DNA from: Granulicella sp. L60
GTDB lineage: Bacteria > Acidobacteriota > Terriglobia > Terriglobales > Acidobacteriaceae
Direction: 5' to 3'
Length of the DNA: 64,000 nucleotides
NCBI RefSeq assembly: GCF_009765825.1
Contig: NZ_LMUR01000020.1
Coordinates: 443,894 to 507,893 of the forward strand
Every line of letters begins with the position of its first letter. Position 1 is the stretch's first letter. The notes beneath the pieces are model-generated. The model was not told where the DNA came from, ran no database searches, and worked only from the letters and a program-made list of their open reading frames with translations. Positions 44,644-53,884 of the stretch are shown piece by piece. A program made the translations under genes and the position numbers.

Positions 44644-44922
44644 ATGATTTTTTCTAAAGATTACGTAGGATATCTGGCGCGCCAGACCGTAAAACATCTC
44701 GTCGCCGAGAAGATGATTCATACCGAGAAGCCGGCTGTGGTTAATGAGCGCGTTGCCGCCGGAATGATCGATGAACTGTCGCTCGAAGACCGCATCAACG
44801 ATGAGGTTCGCGTCATCCTGGAGGCGTTTCAGGAGGATATGCGCAAGACCGGCGCGAGCTATCCGGAGATGTTCAAAAAAGTGAAGATGGAACTGGCCCG
44901 CAAGTATAAGGCGGTGCTGTGA
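44644..44922 (+). CDS. DUF507 family protein, first copy
   Basis: 92 residues, all-helical, no TM. Starts MIFSKDYVGYLARQTVKHL and has the DUF507 ending MFKKVKMELARKYKAVL. AAGGAAAG precedes the ATG. Function of DUF507 is not established. It overlaps the second copy by 4 bp. Confidence 0.85.
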   Translation: MIFSKDYVGYLARQTVKHLVAEKMIHTEKPAVVNERVAAGMIDELSLEDRINDEVRVILEAFQEDMRKTGASYPEMFKKVKMELARKYKAVL

Positions 44923-45194
44923 GAATCTCTCGCGATAAGTTGAATAAGCTGGCTCATACTGTGGCGGATACGCTGGCCGAGATTCCTGAGGTCGACTTTC
45001 TGGAGGATCGGAACACGATTCGGCAGGAGGCGCGCAAGGCGCTGGAGAAGCTGCTGCTGGAGGAGACCAAGATCGACGCAGCGGCTCGGATGAAGATCTC
45101 CTCGCAGCGAAAGATTATTGCCGAAGGCTCGCAGGAGTGGGACATTCTTTATCGGAAGTACTACAACGATGAGGTCAAGAAGCTCGGGCTGTAA
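44919..45194 (+). CDS. DUF507 family protein, second copy
   Basis: 91 residues starting MRISRDKLNKLAHTVADTL and ending LYRKYYNDEVKKLGL, a diverged paralogue of the previous gene. The GTG start overlaps the previous stop by 4 bp, so the two are translated together and may form a heterodimer. Confidence 0.83.
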   Translation: MRISRDKLNKLAHTVADTLAEIPEVDFLEDRNTIRQEARKALEKLLLEETKIDAAARMKISSQRKIIAEGSQEWDILYRKYYNDEVKKLGL

Positions 45195-45478
45195 GCCTTC
45201 TGGGGCCGCGCAGTCCCAGTACCCCCCTCCTCCCCCCGAAAAGTGCGCAAAGTATTCGAAGTAGATACTTTAGGTCTGGACTTAGGTTTGTACCTGGAGG
45301 CTAGAGCCAGGTCTGTGCATGGACGATCTGCGGTGCGCGTCAGGTGTGTGGCGATTGGGCGAGGGTGGATTTGTCAAGTCGACAGGCTTGCCTATGGGAA
45401 TCCTGAACTGCACCGACTGTGTGGATGATTGAGCCGCTTGTAACCCTTCGGGTTTAGCATCTGCAGGAAGCTAGGCGG

Positions 45479-45673
45479 ATGAGTCACAGAGTCCAAGCCG
45501 CTATCGCCATCCTTTTTATCCTTCTCGTTTTTATCCTCCTCGTTGAGGTGCTTGCCGATTTAGGTCAACGCACATGGCATGGAACTGTATTTTTGCTTGG
45601 ACCCGTCGGTATGCTGGCTGTCGCAGTCTGGAGCAAGAGTAAGGGTGATTCGGATGTTGTAGGGTATGACTGA
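45479..45673 (+). CDS. Small two-helix membrane protein
   Basis: 64 residues with two hydrophobic helices (AAIAILFILLVFILLVEVL and TVFLLGPVGMLAVAVW) and charged ends. AGGAAG lies eight bases before the ATG. No family recognised. The preceding 284 bp (45195-45478) hold no gene; a small AACCC-TTCG-GGTT hairpin lies near 45440. Confidence 0.5.
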   Translation: MSHRVQAAIAILFILLVFILLVEVLADLGQRTWHGTVFLLGPVGMLAVAVWSKSKGDSDVVGYD

Positions 45674-45780
45674 AACTGACCGGCGATCATTCGTCGGCGC
45701 TGCTTGTGTGAAGGGCTTGAAGCAGCTATACTTCAACGAGTGGTCTGGAGAGAATAACCCTCCTGTGCTGACGATGATTT

Positions 45781-45857
<77 letters not shown>

Positions 45858-45930
45858 AATCTTCTCGTTTCTTCCGTTTCTACGAAGCAGACGGCATATA
45901 GTTGGTGAAGTAGGATGTAGTTGTGTGTTT

Positions 45931-46007
45931 GGCGCCATGGTGTAACTGGTTAACACGCGGCCCTTTCAAGGCTGAGAGTCCGGGTTCGAGCCCCGGTGGC
46001 GCTACCA
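45931..46007 (+). tRNA. tRNA-Glu (anticodon TTC)
   Basis: 77 nt with CCA encoded. Anticodon stem CGGCC/GGCTG, loop CTTTCAA, anticodon TTC. D-arm and T-arm are the same as in the preceding tRNA-Glu, showing a tandem duplication with a changed anticodon. Confidence 0.95.
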
Positions 46008-46057
46008 AATTCAAATAAATGATTCGGACCAGGTTTTGGTTCGAAGATGCAGGCAAA

Positions 46058-46090
46058 AAAGGCCCCGGCGTTGTGCCAGGACCTTTCTTT
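46058..46090 (-). terminator. Terminator of the Gly/His-rich protein gene
   Basis: 12-bp stem on the minus strand, AAAGGTCCTGGC / GCCGGGGCCTTT with two G-U type pairs, loop ACAAC, then TTT. Confidence 0.75.
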
Positions 46091-46126
46091 TCGTGCGTTG
46101 TATTTGTGCTGCGTGGATGCTTCCGG

Positions 46127-46612
46127 TTAGCGGTGTCCCCCGCCGCCATGTCCACCACCACCGCCTGCATGCCCGCCTCCACCGCCGGGATGACCACCGC
46201 CGCCAGGACGTCCGCCACCTCCTCCGGGCCGTCCGCCGCCTGGGCGTCCAGCCGGATGTCCTCCGGCGTAGCCGCCGCGCCCGTGACCGATTCCTCCGTG
46301 TCCGTAGGAGCCGCCGCGATAGCCGCCACCATATCCACGGCCCCCTGCTGGTACGAAGCGACGACTGCCCCAGCCGTGGTTATAGCCCCAGTGATACCAG
46401 GGGCCGACGCCAAGGAAGATGCCGTTGTAGAAGTAGTTTGGTCCGTAAAAACCCTGAGGAACGCATGAGTAGGGGGCGTAGTTGTAGTAGCCGTAGGGAC
46501 AGGAGGGTGGAGGACCGCCTACGCTGACGACAACCTGTGCGTTGGCATTTGGTATGGAGGCCCAGATGAGAAGGATTGCGATGCTACAGAGCAGAGCTTT
46601 CAGGACGCGCAT
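46127..46612 (-). CDS. Exported Gly/His/Tyr-rich protein
   Basis: 161 residues. Signal peptide (ALLCSIAILLIWASIPNANAQ), a Tyr/Pro/Cys segment (SCPYGYYNYAPYSCVPQGFYGP), a WYHWGYNHGWG block, then a long Gly/His/Pro/Arg repeat tail. Possibly surface-exposed or metal-binding; no enzyme motif. GGGAG lies seven bases before the ATG. The 296 bp upstream to the next gene hold nothing recognised. Confidence 0.72.
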   Translation of the reverse strand: MRVLKALLCSIAILLIWASIPNANAQVVVSVGGPPPSCPYGYYNYAPYSCVPQGFYGPNYFYNGIFLGVGPWYHWGYNHGWGSRRFVPAGGRGYGGGYRGGSYGHGGIGHGRGGYAGGHPAGRPGGGRPGGGGGRPGGGGHPGGGGGHAGGGGGHGGGGHR

Positions 46613-46908
46613 TGATGCTCCCTAAGGATGTTGCGGTTGGTTGAATTGCGTGAGACGGCGGATGATATCTATCAGTTTAGAGGCAGATGCAACAAAAAAG
46701 GTTACTTAGCGGTGTTCCATCAGGCATATCGAGTCTTCATCTGCGTCCGATGCTGCGCCTGTTGCCTGCTATGGCCAGATTCTTACGAAGGATTTGAAGT
46801 CTTCTTGAGAGATAATTTGGCCGCTTTTGGGAGGAGGTTGTTCGTTGCGCTGGGGCACATCTCTACTCTGGTTCTCAGGAGCAGATGCGAGAGAACCGGC
46901 GGACGCAG

Positions 46909-47832
46909 TTACGGGTTGGATTCGATATATCCGTAGTGTCGATGGCTGCGCAGGAGCATGGCATGCAACTTTCCTGGCTTTACAAGACGCGGCAGGCGCT
47001 CCACTGCGAAGGTCACTGCGTGCAGCAGCGAAGGCCGCTCTCCGGGGAGGTTACAGATCTTCATCTTGCGGTCATGGCTTGAAGGACGGGCGACCGGCCA
47101 GGTCTCGTAGAAGAGGCGCTCCGAACGACCTACTGTACGCATTCGCCTGATCGCCTGCCGGAACGTTGTTGGATGCAGATGTGTGGCGACGGCGTTCGGG
47201 AGAAAGGTGAGTTGTAGATTGTTGTTCATCGTCAGTCGGTAGGCGAGTTCTATGTCCTCCCAGACTGCCGACTTGAACCTCTCATCGAACGGATTCTCGC
47301 GAATCAGCCTGGTCTTGAAGGAGAGGTTGCTAGTGTAAAAGTGTTTCCAGATGACGGGACGACCTGCCGTGAGGTGTTCGTAGTCGAACTGGATCTTTTC
47401 ATACCATTGCATGAAGGGCGTTATCTTCTGGTGAACCGGGTCCCACTGCGTCCAGCCGATCACGGCTTTTTTTGTATCCGGATTGACGCAATGAAACTGA
47501 AGATGAGACTCGACGACTGTTGGAGTCGCGAGAGTATCGTCGCCGATCAGAAGGCAGAGATCGGTCGTGACGTGGGCGATCGCAACGTTTCTAGCTCGCG
47601 CAGGCCCGGCATTTTGCTGGTGCAGAACCTGCAGACGGAAAGGGGATCTCTGCTGAATCTCCGTGAGCGCTGCTTTTGTGCCGTCGGTCGAACCATCGTT
47701 GATGACGATGACGTCGAAGTTGGTTAGAGTCTGTGCTTCCAGGTGCTCCAGACAGATACGAAGCGTAGGCAGATGATTGAACGTTGGAATGACGACTGTG
47801 ATGACGCTCGGCGCAGTGGGTCCTTCGCTCAT
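46909..47832 (-). CDS. Family 2 glycosyltransferase
   Basis: 307-residue soluble GT-A enzyme: VVIPTFNHLPTLRICLEHL, VINDGSTDGT, a GDDTL site in place of the usual DxD, and an acidic WEDIEL motif (ED of the catalytic base region). The basic C terminus may contact membrane. The acceptor is unknown. GGGAG lies before the ATG. Confidence 0.82.
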   Translation of the reverse strand: MSEGPTAPSVITVVIPTFNHLPTLRICLEHLEAQTLTNFDVIVINDGSTDGTKAALTEIQQRSPFRLQVLHQQNAGPARARNVAIAHVTTDLCLLIGDDTLATPTVVESHLQFHCVNPDTKKAVIGWTQWDPVHQKITPFMQWYEKIQFDYEHLTAGRPVIWKHFYTSNLSFKTRLIRENPFDERFKSAVWEDIELAYRLTMNNNLQLTFLPNAVATHLHPTTFRQAIRRMRTVGRSERLFYETWPVARPSSHDRKMKICNLPGERPSLLHAVTFAVERLPRLVKPGKLHAMLLRSHRHYGYIESNP

Positions 47833-48174
47833 GCGGCTCTCCCTTCGTCTGCTGGATAGGCCAGCGAATACTAGAGAACTGACGTGCGGATGAATGCTAG
47901 GGGCCCATGAATCGTGGGGAGTCAGATGATCCTACAGCATTTCGCCACAGGTTTTAGGCGGATGTTAGACATACTGGATTTCTTCACAAGTCCGAAACAC
48001 TGAAACTTCGATAAAGCGCTCGGCGTCTATCAGACCAGTAACAAACCCTTTTTGGAACGTTATGCGGCCCTGCACTCCTTCCGAGCGCGCAGGGCTGGTT
48101 TTTTGCAGGGTCGACCGCCTTTGGAAGCACTGGACGAATGTAATCCGGCGTTTGCATCCAGCTATACTGGATAG
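47833..48174. other. Intergenic region with a terminator-like hairpin upstream of miaB
   Basis: 342 bp between divergent genes. It holds the GCCCTGC/GCAGGGC hairpin plus T run (48067-48104) described separately and a TATACT box at 48163-48168, only six bases before the miaB GTG. No ORF is convincing. Confidence 0.5.
48067..48104 (+). terminator. Orphan rho-independent terminator, possible sRNA end
   Basis: GCCCTGC (48067-48073) and GCAGGGC (48089-48095) form a 7-bp stem around a 15-base loop, followed by TGG and six T. No + strand gene lies upstream, so it may end a small RNA or an miaB leader. Confidence 0.45.
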
Positions 48175-49560
48175 GTGAGCAAGACTTTTTATATTGAGAC
48201 CTTTGGCTGCCAGATGAATGCCCATGACTCGGAGAAGGTCATCGGGACGCTGGAGCAGCAGGGTTATGCCCAGGTGCAGGATGAGGCCGAGGCGGGATTG
48301 ATTCTGTATAACACCTGCTCGATTCGCGATAAGGCGGAGCAGAAGGTGTTTCATCGTCTGAACGAGTACAAGAAGCTGCAGGGCGAGGGGAAGAAGTTTG
48401 CTGTGCTGGGGTGCGTGGCTCAGCAGGAGGGCGAAAAGATCTTCGAGAAGGCTCCGTATGTGTCGCTGGTGGCGGGGTCGGCGAGCTACCGCAATCTGCC
48501 GGAGATGCTGGCGCGGCTGGAGGCTGGGGAAGAGCGGATTACGGGGCTCGACGACCGGCAGACGGATCTGACGTTTGAGACGGAGTTTACGGCGCGGTCG
48601 AATCCGCATCGCGGGTACATCACGATTATTGAGGGCTGCGACAAGTTCTGCGCGTACTGCGTGGTGCCGTATACGCGCGGGAAGGAGCGCAGCCGGACCT
48701 CGGCTTCGGTGCTGGTGGAGGCGCGGAAGATGGTGGACATCGGGTTCACGGAGATCCAGTTTCTGGGGCAGAATGTGAACTCGTGGCGCGATCCTTCGGG
48801 GAGGATGTCGTTTGCAGAGCTGCTGGTGGCGGTGGGCGAGCTGCCGGGGATTCGTAGGGTCAGGTTTACGACGTCGCATCCGAGGGACTTTACGCGGGAT
48901 ATCGTGCAGGCGATCGATGCGACGCCGACGTTATGCGACCATGTTCATCTGCCGGTGCAGTCGGGTTCGAGCGCGGTGCTGAAGGCGATGTCGCGGGAGT
49001 ATACGCGGGAGTGGTATCTAGAGCGGATGAGCTGGATCAAGGCGGCGACACGGGACATCAGCATCACGAGCGATATGATCGTCGGGTTTCCGGGTGAGAC
49101 GGATGCGGACTTTGAAGAGACGATTACGCTGGTGGGCGAGGTGAAGTACGACGCGGTGTTTGCGTTCAAGTTTTCGCCGCGGCCGAATACGCCGGCGGTG
49201 ACGATGGCCGATAGCATTCCTGATGAGGTGAAGACGGAGCGGCTGCGGATTTTGATGGATCGGCAGCGAGAGATACAGCGCGTACACTATGGCCGGCATC
49301 TAGGACAGGTGCAGGAGGTGATGGTGGAGAGCTACAACCCGTCGCGGAACCAGGTGGTGGGGCGGAGCTCGCAGAATAAGACGGTGAACTTTTCTACTGC
49401 GCAGATTGTGCAGGCGCAGCCGCCGGTGGGGAGCTATCTGCCGGTTCGGATTACGCAGACGCTGCCGAACTGCCTGGTGGGCGAGGCGATTGCGGATACG
49501 CTGGATACTGCGCCGTTTCTTGCGGTGGCGCGGGTTCCGGACTTTGTGGTGTTGAACTAG
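48175..49560 (+). CDS. miaB: tRNA-2-methylthio-N6-dimethylallyladenosine synthase MiaB
   Basis: Radical SAM methylthiotransferase acting on A37 of tRNAs reading UNN codons. UPF0004 domain with Cys12, Cys48 and Cys80; radical SAM cluster C155-x3-C159-x2-C162 (GCDKFCAYC), then VPYTRGKERSR; C-terminal TRAM domain. 461 residues is normal. GTG start; the TATACT box just before it and absence of a ribosome site suggest a leaderless message. Followed by a bifunctional nuclease gene 37 bp away. Confidence 0.93.
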   Translation: MSKTFYIETFGCQMNAHDSEKVIGTLEQQGYAQVQDEAEAGLILYNTCSIRDKAEQKVFHRLNEYKKLQGEGKKFAVLGCVAQQEGEKIFEKAPYVSLVAGSASYRNLPEMLARLEAGEERITGLDDRQTDLTFETEFTARSNPHRGYITIIEGCDKFCAYCVVPYTRGKERSRTSASVLVEARKMVDIGFTEIQFLGQNVNSWRDPSGRMSFAELLVAVGELPGIRRVRFTTSHPRDFTRDIVQAIDATPTLCDHVHLPVQSGSSAVLKAMSREYTREWYLERMSWIKAATRDISITSDMIVGFPGETDADFEETITLVGEVKYDAVFAFKFSPRPNTPAVTMADSIPDEVKTERLRILMDRQREIQRVHYGRHLGQVQEVMVESYNPSRNQVVGRSSQNKTVNFSTAQIVQAQPPVGSYLPVRITQTLPNCLVGEAIADTLDTAPFLAVARVPDFVVLN

Positions 49561-49597
49561 CTTCGTTGTTTGAACTGATTGGGAGTGTGGGTTTGAT

Positions 49598-50122
49598 ATG
49601 AGTGCTTCGGTGGTACATCCCGTGACCCAGGCTCCCGATGAGGTCGAGGTGCAGATTCGCGGGCTAATGATGGACCCGGTGACGAATATGCCGATTGTGG
49701 TGTTGAAGGATGTGGCGAGCGATATGGTGCTGCCGATCTGGGTGGGAATCTTCGAAGCAAATGCGATTGCGTTGGAGTTGGAAAAGACGGCGACGCCACG
49801 GCCGATGACGCATGATCTACTACAGAATCTGGCGCGGGGGCTGAATGCGGAGGTCCGCAAGGTGGTGGTGTCGGAGCTTCGGGACGATACGTTCTTTGCG
49901 GTGATCTGGATGGAGCATGCGGGCGAGACGGTGGCGATGGATGCGCGGCCCTCGGATGCGATTGCGCTGGCGTTGCGGTGGGACTGCCCGATCTATGTGA
50001 ATCGCGATGTGCTGGATAGTTCAAGGCAGGTGGCGGGGAGTTCGCCCAACGTAAACGCGGAAGAGATGCGGCGCTGGCTGGAGAATCTGAACGACGACGA
50101 TATGGGCCGCTATAAGATGTAG
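49598..50122 (+). CDS. Bifunctional nuclease family protein (DUF151)
   Basis: 174 residues. Core VEVQIRGLMMDPVTNMPIVVLKD, LPIWVGIFEANAIALELE, TPRPMTHDLL and MDARPSDAIALALR is the DUF151/BFN domain, linked to RNase and DNase activity in plants and conserved in many bacteria. Downstream of miaB on the same strand, so an RNA-linked role is reasonable. The last 30 residues are acidic and variable. Confidence 0.88.
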   Translation: MSASVVHPVTQAPDEVEVQIRGLMMDPVTNMPIVVLKDVASDMVLPIWVGIFEANAIALELEKTATPRPMTHDLLQNLARGLNAEVRKVVVSELRDDTFFAVIWMEHAGETVAMDARPSDAIALALRWDCPIYVNRDVLDSSRQVAGSSPNVNAEEMRRWLENLNDDDMGRYKM

Positions 50123-50158
50123 GCGGGTCTGGAGTCTGGGTCGAGAGGAAGCGAAGGG

Positions 50159-51283
50159 TTGAAGCTTAGATCGCGATTACATGCGTTTACATTTTCAGCC
50201 ATTGCGAATCTTGAGCGTGGACGCGGCTTTTCTGACGAAAAACCTCTGGCTGACATCAAAGACTTTTTGCTTTTGCAGCATCCGATGGCACTGGGCACGG
50301 CGGTGCATGCGACTCCGCTGATTCCGGCACTGCGAGAGGCGGTGCCTGGTTGTAGGATCGCGGTGGCTGCGAGTGGATTTGGCCTGAACGTCTTTCACAA
50401 TCATCCGGGAGTTGACTGGTTGATCGAGACGCCTGATCCATTGCGCGACTGGTGGGGTGCGGCGCGTGTTTTACGCAGGAAGAATCCGTTTAGGGGCGGC
50501 CGTTTTGCGGTGATCACCACACGCGGAAACGACCGGACGAAGGTGTGTCTGCAATCCTTATTTCTTGGATCGAGCGCACGCGTTGGTTTTACTGAGGTTC
50601 CACAGCTCTATCGAACGCCGGTTGACTATGATCCGGCCAGGAGCATGATTGCGAACAATCTTTCGATCCTTCAGGCGTTGGGTCATCGCTCTCGGCACTT
50701 TGAGCCGCAGATGTTTTTCTCTACTGTGGACATGAATTATGCCAAAGGGATGTTGGCCGAGAGCGGCGTAGAGGCTGGACAGATGATCGCTGTGTTTGTG
50801 ACGCAGACGAGCTTGACGCAACGAAAGAGCTGGAGGAGAGAACGATTTCAGGCGGTGGCGAAGTTCTTGATCGACCGGTATAACGCGCACGTTCTCTTTG
50901 TCGGCACAGAGTCGGAAAGAGAGATTATCGAGGGTGTGCGCCAGGTTCTTCCGCATGGAACGAGCAATCTTGCAGGCAGGACGAGTTTGGCGCAGATGAC
51001 TGCGTTGTTAAGTTTGTGCGACGTGGGTGTGACGCTGGACACCGGTACGCTGCACATCGGGCGGGCGGTTCAACTGCCGATGGTGATCGTTGCTCCAGCG
51101 TGGTCGCCACCCGTGCAGTGGCTGCCGTTGGGTGACGAGAGATATCGCATTCTCATGGGTGCGAAGCTGGACACATGCCCGCCTGAGTACGTGATCGATG
51201 AGGTCTCGGTCGATCACGTGACGGGCGCGCTCCGGGAGCTGATAGAGGCTTTTCCGCCGGGACAGCGCGGCCAGCCTGAGTGA
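50159..51283 (+). CDS. Family 9 glycosyltransferase (heptosyltransferase-like)
   Basis: 374-residue GT-B enzyme. FLLLQHPMALGTAVHATPLIPAL is the N-terminal GT9 pattern (usually RxxxxGD, here diverged), and the C-terminal part holds HVLFVGTESEREII, NLAGRTSLAQMTALLSLCDVGVTLDTGTLHIGRAV, the NDP-sugar site. Probably adds a heptose or similar sugar to LPS core. The start is a TTG at 50159 with AGAGGA upstream. Confidence 0.8.
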   Translation: MKLRSRLHAFTFSAIANLERGRGFSDEKPLADIKDFLLLQHPMALGTAVHATPLIPALREAVPGCRIAVAASGFGLNVFHNHPGVDWLIETPDPLRDWWGAARVLRRKNPFRGGRFAVITTRGNDRTKVCLQSLFLGSSARVGFTEVPQLYRTPVDYDPARSMIANNLSILQALGHRSRHFEPQMFFSTVDMNYAKGMLAESGVEAGQMIAVFVTQTSLTQRKSWRRERFQAVAKFLIDRYNAHVLFVGTESEREIIEGVRQVLPHGTSNLAGRTSLAQMTALLSLCDVGVTLDTGTLHIGRAVQLPMVIVAPAWSPPVQWLPLGDERYRILMGAKLDTCPPEYVIDEVSVDHVTGALRELIEAFPPGQRGQPE

Positions 51284-51294
51284 CTAGGCTGGCC
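51269..51294. terminator. Bidirectional hairpin between GT9 and aroA
   Basis: 9-bp perfect stem GGCCAGCCT / AGGCTGGCC with an 8-base loop that contains the GT9 stop codon. It lies between convergent genes. Confidence 0.65.
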
Positions 51295-51302
51295 GAGGAT
51301 GT

Positions 51303-52604
51303 TCAGCGTTGGGAGAGGTCGTTGAGGTGAGTGAAGAACTCTGGGAAGCTGATGGCTGCGGCTTCGGCTCCCTGGATCTCGGTGTCGCCGTCGGCTCGAA
51401 GGGCTGCGATGGAAAAGGCCATGGCGATGCGGTGGTCGGAGCCGGAGTCGATTACGGCGCCGTGGAGTTTTTGGTTGCCGGGGATGACGAGGCCGTCTTC
51501 GTGCTCGGTGAACTCGGCTCCCATGGCGCGGAGATTTTTTGCGACGAGTGCGATGCGGTCCGACTCCTTGACGCGGAGTTCTTTGGCATCGCGGATGGTG
51601 ATGCCGTCGCTGGTGTAGGGGGCGATGGCGGCGAGGACGGGGAGCTCGTCGATGAGCTGGGCCGCGAGGGCTCCACCGATGTGCATGCCGCGGAGGCCGC
51701 TGGGTGAGGCGTTGACCTGGAGGGTGCCGATGAGTTCGCCGTGAAACTCTTCGACGTTGAGGATCTTGATCTTGCCGCCGAGGGCGGTGATGACGTCGAA
51801 GAGTGAGGCGCGGGTGGGGTTCATGCCGATGCCGTCGATGATGAGGTTCGAGTCGGGGAAGAGTAGCGCGGCGCAGAGGAAGAAGGCCGCGGAGGAGATG
51901 TCGCCGGGCACGGTGGCGTCGATGGCTTTTAGTTTTTGGCCGCCGGGGATGCTGAGTCTTTCGCCGTCGCGGGTGAGGGTTGCGCCGAAGGCTCGGAGGG
52001 CGTGCTCGGAGTGGTCGCGGGTGCGGATGATCTCGGTGAGGCTGGTGGTGCCTTTGGCCTGGAGGCCGGCGAAGAGGACCGCAGTTTTGACCTGGGCGGA
52101 GGGAATGGGGGTGTCGAAGTCGATGGCGTGGAGCGGGCCGCCGTGGATGGTGATGGGGGCGTGGCCGTCGATGAGGTCCATGTTTGCGCCCATATGGCTG
52201 AGCGGCTTGCGGATGCGCTCCATGGGGCGATGGGTGAGGGAGTGATCGCCGATGAGGGTGAAGGTGTGGGGGTGCGAGGCGATGAGGCCGCTGAGCATGC
52301 GCATGGTGGAGCCGGAGTTGCCGCAGTCGAGCGGGGCGGCGGGCTGGCGGAAGGCGCCGCCGGTGCCTGTGATCTCGACGGTTCTGTTCTCTTTATGGAC
52401 GATCGTCGCGCCGAGCGCCTCCATGCAGGCGAGGGAGGAGTGCGGGTCTGCGCCGGTGGAGAAGTTGGACAGGCGCGTGGTGCCTTCGGCGATGCCGGCG
52501 AGCATGGCATAGCGATGGGAGATGGACTTGTCGCCGGGGAGGGTGAGGGAGCCTTGAAACGTGCGGGCGGGGCGGACGAGCTGGGTTGTCGATATAGAGG
52601 ACAT
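51303..52604 (-). CDS. aroA: 3-phosphoshikimate 1-carboxyvinyltransferase (EPSP synthase)
   Basis: Shikimate-pathway enzyme joining shikimate 3-phosphate and PEP. 433 residues from the ATG at 52604; the frame stays open upstream to 53087 but that part has no family features. Motifs: LPGDKSISHRYAMLAG, GNSGSTMRMLSG (substrate and PEP loops), RTRDHSEHALRAFGA, and KELRVKESDRIALVAKNLRAMG. The LPGDKS and GNSGSTMR forms are common in class II-type enzymes, but glyphosate response cannot be judged from this. Confidence 0.93.
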   Translation of the reverse strand: MSSISTTQLVRPARTFQGSLTLPGDKSISHRYAMLAGIAEGTTRLSNFSTGADPHSSLACMEALGATIVHKENRTVEITGTGGAFRQPAAPLDCGNSGSTMRMLSGLIASHPHTFTLIGDHSLTHRPMERIRKPLSHMGANMDLIDGHAPITIHGGPLHAIDFDTPIPSAQVKTAVLFAGLQAKGTTSLTEIIRTRDHSEHALRAFGATLTRDGERLSIPGGQKLKAIDATVPGDISSAAFFLCAALLFPDSNLIIDGIGMNPTRASLFDVITALGGKIKILNVEEFHGELIGTLQVNASPSGLRGMHIGGALAAQLIDELPVLAAIAPYTSDGITIRDAKELRVKESDRIALVAKNLRAMGAEFTEHEDGLVIPGNQKLHGAVIDSGSDHRIAMAFSIAALRADGDTEIQGAEAAAISFPEFFTHLNDLSQR

Positions 52605-52906
52605 TGCTTCCAGCTTAAATGCTTTTTTCGGTTGACGTGAGAGGGAGAGGTTTTCTACGGCGAAAGCAGCTTGCCGGGCGGCAGGGAACTGAGGGAGATT
52701 GCTTTGCGTAAGTTGACTGTGAGGGTTTGAGAGGCATCCCATGTGAGTCGTATTGATTTGAAGGTTGGATTCGATCGACTCGTTGGCTGGAAGCGACTTT
52801 GACGTTTGGAATACGTCTACCAGTGGTGAGTTTTCGCTGCGCTCGAATCTTCGAGGGGCGCTGTGTGCAGTTGGGCAGGAATACGGATTACTAAAAAGGA
52901 CGAGAG
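52605..52906. other. Divergent intergenic region, aroA / DUF2076 gene
   Basis: 302 bp. AAGGA lies six bases before the DUF2076 ATG. No RNA or repeat seen. Confidence 0.4.
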
Positions 52907-53815
52907 ATGACTCCTCAGGAACAGGATATGATCGGCGGTCTGATCGACCGGGTGCAGAAGACGCAGCTTGCCGAGAAAGATATGGACGCAGAGCAGATGT
53001 TGCAGCAGGGTCTGGGTGCGAATCCTGACTCGCTCTACATTCTGGCGCAGACGGTGCTGGTGCAGAAGTACGCGCTGGAGCAGGCACAGGCGCAGTTGAC
53101 CCAGGCGAAGGCGCAGATCGAGCAGATGCAGCAGCATCCTGAGCCGAAGCATGCGACTAGCTTTTTGGGCAGTCTGCTAGGGCGGAACGATGCGCCTGCT
53201 CCGCCTCCTCCACCACCACCGCAGGCGTATCCTCCGCAGGGACAGGCTTATCCGCCGTATGCTCCGGTTGGTGGCGTGTATGGTGCTCCGCAGTATGGTG
53301 CTCCTCAGTACGGCGCGCCGATGGGCATGGGCGGCGGCGGATTTTTTCAGGGTGCGTTGCAGACTGCGGCAGGAGTGGCTGCGGGTGCGCTTGCGTTCGA
53401 GGGTGTTGAGTCGCTGATGCATGGGTTCGGCCACGCTGCTGGATATGGCAGCGAGGGACTTGGCGGATTTGGCGGCGGAGCAGGTGGTGGGCAGCGGCCG
53501 GAGGAGGTTATCAACAACTACTACGGCGATGACAAGGGAGACCGCGGCGGGCACGATGTCTCCTCCGATGAGAAGACGTTGGGGCAGCAGGAGGATCGCG
53601 AGTTCGGGTCTAAAGGGTCCGAGGGATCGAACTTTTCCGGCGATTCAGCGAGCTCGAAGGATGACGTTGATTCGCTGTACGGCGCAGATGGGTCGGACTC
53701 GATCGACGATGAGACCTTCGATTCGGACACTACAGATGACGCTTCCTTCGACGATAGCGGAAGCGACTTTGGCGATGATGGCTCGGGCGGCGGCAACGAC
53801 GATAGCATTGCCTGA
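52907..53815 (+). CDS. DUF2076 domain protein
   Basis: 302 residues. N-terminal DUF2076 helix (MTPQEQDMIGGLIDRVQKTQL) and a coiled coil (LVQKYALEQAQAQLTQAKAQIEQMQ), then a Pro tract, Gly/Tyr/Pro-rich repeats (GAPQYGAPQYGAP), a hydrophobic segment around residue 150-170, and a long Asp/Ser acidic tail. Known relatives are cytoplasmic or periplasm-linked proteins of unknown role. Ends before its own hairpin terminator. Confidence 0.82.
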   Translation: MTPQEQDMIGGLIDRVQKTQLAEKDMDAEQMLQQGLGANPDSLYILAQTVLVQKYALEQAQAQLTQAKAQIEQMQQHPEPKHATSFLGSLLGRNDAPAPPPPPPPQAYPPQGQAYPPYAPVGGVYGAPQYGAPQYGAPMGMGGGGFFQGALQTAAGVAAGALAFEGVESLMHGFGHAAGYGSEGLGGFGGGAGGGQRPEEVINNYYGDDKGDRGGHDVSSDEKTLGQQEDREFGSKGSEGSNFSGDSASSKDDVDSLYGADGSDSIDDETFDSDTTDDASFDDSGSDFGDDGSGGGNDDSIA

Positions 53816-53852
53816 TCCTGCACGATGTTTTATTGGATGAATGGTTGCGAAC

Positions 53853-53879
53853 GAGGTCTGCGGGATGCGGACCTCTTTT
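53853..53879 (+). terminator. Terminator of the DUF2076 gene
   Basis: 9-bp stem GAGGTCTGC / GCGGACCTC (one T-G pair) with loop GGGAT and a TTTT tail, 37 bp past the stop. Confidence 0.8.
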
Positions 53880-53884
53880 GCTTG

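Noticed and set aside
52605..53087. Upstream extension of the aroA frame
   Set aside because: Low-complexity, no family similarity; the ATG at 52604 gives the normal EPSP synthase length.
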